DNA of 7,776 nt from Candidatus Omnitrophota bacterium (GTDB taxonomy: Bacteria; Omnitrophota; Gorgyraeia; Zapsychrales; JANLHA01): contig JAHFFS010000061.1 of NCBI GenBank assembly GCA_023247815.1, positions 1-7,776 of the forward strand, given 5' to 3'. A model generated the notes under the pieces. It saw nothing but the letters and a program-made list of their open reading frames with translations, was not told the DNA's origin and made no database searches. Numbering within the stretch: position 1 is the first letter of the stretch; each line of letters starts with the position of its first letter. A program made the position numbers and the translations under genes. Of the stretch, positions 7,235-7,776 are shown piece by piece.

Positions 7235-7312
7235 TTACGTTAACCCTTCCATCAAAATTTTATAGTTACAGTGTTGTCTGCAAATGGAAAAAGTCGGCAT
7301 CCTCGTTGGCAT
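7235..7312 (-). CDS. Possible 25-codon small ORF in the leader of the nitrate reductase genes
   Basis: An ATG at 7312 opens a frame of 25 codons ending in TAA (7237-7235), ten bases before the ATG of the ferredoxin/anchor gene. The peptide begins 'MPTRMPTF', because a tandem DNA repeat lies in this frame, and contains 'ICRQHCNYKILMEG' with a C-x3-C pair. No convincing Shine-Dalgarno precedes either of its two first ATGs. It could be a regulatory leader peptide, a small protein, or simply an open stretch by chance. I do not recognise it. Confidence 0.2.
   Translation of the reverse strand: MPTRMPTFSICRQHCNYKILMEGLT
7259..7264 (-). promoter_or_regulatory. Candidate -10 element before the ferredoxin/anchor gene
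   Basis: TATAAA on the minus strand (7264-7259), inside CTATAAAATTTTG, would give a start near 7252 and a leader of about 27 bases ending in the AAGGA ribosome site. No good -35 hexamer lies 16-18 bases upstream, so if real it would need an activator. Alternatively the gene is read from the upstream Rieske operon. Confidence 0.25.
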
Positions 7313-7313
7313 C
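7293..7313 (-). repeat. Tandem 9-base direct repeat in the nitrate reductase leader
   Basis: GATGCCAAC (7313-7305) and GATGCCGAC (7301-7293) match at eight of nine positions and are 12 bases apart. Each contains a segment able to pair with CGTTGGCA at 7428-7421. The second copy is followed directly by five T residues (7292-7288). Confidence 0.6.
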
Positions 7314-7428
7314 GGTTTGTTGCAGCTATTTTAAAGTTGTTATGAGTTTCTTATCAGCGGGATTGCGGTCACTGGCCCCGCAATCAAATTGAAAAGCCGC
7401 GTGCGGTGGCGAGGTTTGATTGCCAACG
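7304..7428 (-). promoter_or_regulatory. Candidate structured, switch-like leader RNA between the Rieske gene and the nitrate reductase genes
   Basis: In minus-strand reading, GATTGCGG (7385-7378) pairs perfectly with CCGCAATC (7368-7361) across a nine-base loop GGCCAGTGA. The same central arm, as TTTGATTGC (7388-7380), also pairs perfectly over nine bases with GCAATCAAA (7423-7415), so the two hairpins exclude each other. An outer closing helix of eight perfect pairs joins CGTTGGCA (7428-7421) to TGCCAACG (7311-7304), and overlaps the first arm. This is the geometry expected of a riboswitch, attenuator or protein-bound leader. I do not recognise a known riboswitch class. The pairing is seen; the function is inferred. 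There is no run of T directly after the inner hairpin. Confidence 0.4.
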
Positions 7429-7451
7429 CTGCCCTTTTCTCAAATTCAGGA

Positions 7452-7776
7452 TTACTGCGTTAGACATTCGCTGGCATTATTTTCTTTTTTTTGATTAAAA
7501 ATTTCACAGGGAAATTCCAAAATCATCTCTCCGTGCTGCAACAAAATATTATAAATTTGAATGCACTCATTATGCTCCGATCCTTGACCGGTCCCCAAAT
7601 TGAACTTATGTCCGTGCAAAGGACACACCACCAGCCCGTTGCCCATCATCCCTTCCGCCAAAGGTCCTTCACGGTGCGGACACTTATTTTCAATCGCCGA
7701 GATATCGCCGGCTCGAGAACGAAAAATCGCGATCTCCTCGCCTTTGACGATAAAACATCGGCCCTGACCTAACGGA
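7452..7776 (-). CDS. nirD: Rieske [2Fe-2S] protein, NirD/NasE-like nitrite reductase small subunit (5' end missing)
   Basis: The frame is open from the right edge to a TAA at 7454-7452 and shows 107 residues, so only a few N-terminal residues are probably missing. The Rieske ligands are complete: 'CPHREGPL' (C-x-H) and 'CPLHGHKFNLGTG' (C-x2-H), 16 residues apart, with 'GRCFIVKGEEIAIFR' preceding and a second beta-rich lobe after. This matches the NirD/NasE small subunit of assimilatory NADH-nitrite reductase, which helps pass electrons in the cytoplasm. A polar C-terminal tail (about 13 residues, 'QKKENNASE...') is extra. The nitrate reductase genes downstream support a nitrite reductase role, which predicts nirB just outside the window. 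A free-standing Rieske ferredoxin or dioxygenase ferredoxin is the alternative. Confidence 0.78.
   Translation of the reverse strand, partial: PLGQGRCFIVKGEEIAIFRSRAGDISAIENKCPHREGPLAEGMMGNGLVVCPLHGHKFNLGTGQGSEHNECIQIYNILLQHGEMILEFPCEIFNQKKENNASECLTQ

Noticed and set aside
7361..7385. GATTGCGG/CCGCAATC hairpin as an intrinsic terminator of the Rieske gene
   Set aside because: The stem is good, but neither strand has a T run directly after it, so it fits a leader structure better than a terminator.
7225..7451. Sigma54 (NtrC-type) promoter for nitrogen control
   Set aside because: I looked for TGGCAC-N5-TTGC spacing; TTGCA-like and TGGCA-like pieces occur but not at the required distance.
7452..7661. 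Short Rieske protein starting at an internal TTG (7661)
   Set aside because: The frame stays open to the edge and the upstream codons encode the first Rieske ligand pair (CPH), so the short start would destroy the domain.
1..7776. CRISPR array, tRNA, insertion sequence or attachment site
   Set aside because: No regularly spaced repeats, cloverleaf, transposase frame or terminal inverted repeats were found; coding genes fill nearly all of the window.

Overview
Every protein gene I can support lies on the minus strand, so the window reads from right to left. Base composition is moderate, and the content is bacterial: an A-type Fe-S carrier, a DEAD-box helicase, a molybdopterin nitrate reductase with a fused ferredoxin/membrane subunit, and a Rieske protein. 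The quinol-type membrane anchor and the nitrate reductase subtype (with the 'WTMGVNQ' and 'GTGANSITGQCNAMGSR' signatures) suggest a Gram-negative, perhaps uncultured lineage able to assimilate nitrate. I cannot place the phylum from sequence alone.

Right part (7776 to 3263): a nitrate assimilation block. It starts with the 3' part of a NirD/NasE-like Rieske protein that runs off the right edge. A 227-base spacer follows, unusually rich in mutually complementary segments, with a possible 25-codon small ORF. Next comes a 553-residue fusion of a DmsB-like ferredoxin (16 Cys, four [4Fe-4S] clusters) and a DmsC-like eight-helix quinol anchor. Its stop codon overlaps the TTG start of a 733-residue NasA/NarB-type Mo-bisMGD catalytic subunit. 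Neither enzyme subunit carries a twin-arginine signal. The simplest model is a cytoplasmic nitrate reductase tethered to the inner face of the membrane and fed from the quinol pool, with nitrite passed to a NirB/NirD reductase whose large subunit would lie beyond the right edge. A clear intrinsic terminator at 3263-3288 closes the block.

Middle and left (3245 to 270): a second transcription unit of alpha/beta hydrolase, DEAD-box RNA helicase with a C-terminal DbpA-type RNA-binding domain, and a thioredoxin-fold (peroxiredoxin-like) protein. The genes are 6 and 15 bases apart. A sigma70-like promoter precedes the hydrolase, and the third gene has a perfect AGGAGG ribosome binding site. I see no metabolic link between these genes and the nitrate block.

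Left edge (219 to 1): the 5' part of an A-type iron-sulfur carrier (IscA/ErpA/HesB family), with its own candidate promoter whose -35 box sits inside a perfect inverted repeat. This supply function would fit a cell making cluster-rich enzymes, but co-regulation is inference. No tRNA, rRNA, insertion sequence or CRISPR array was seen. The intergenic stretches (183-269, 3189-3364, 7225-7451) are all under 300 bases and their contents are listed individually.
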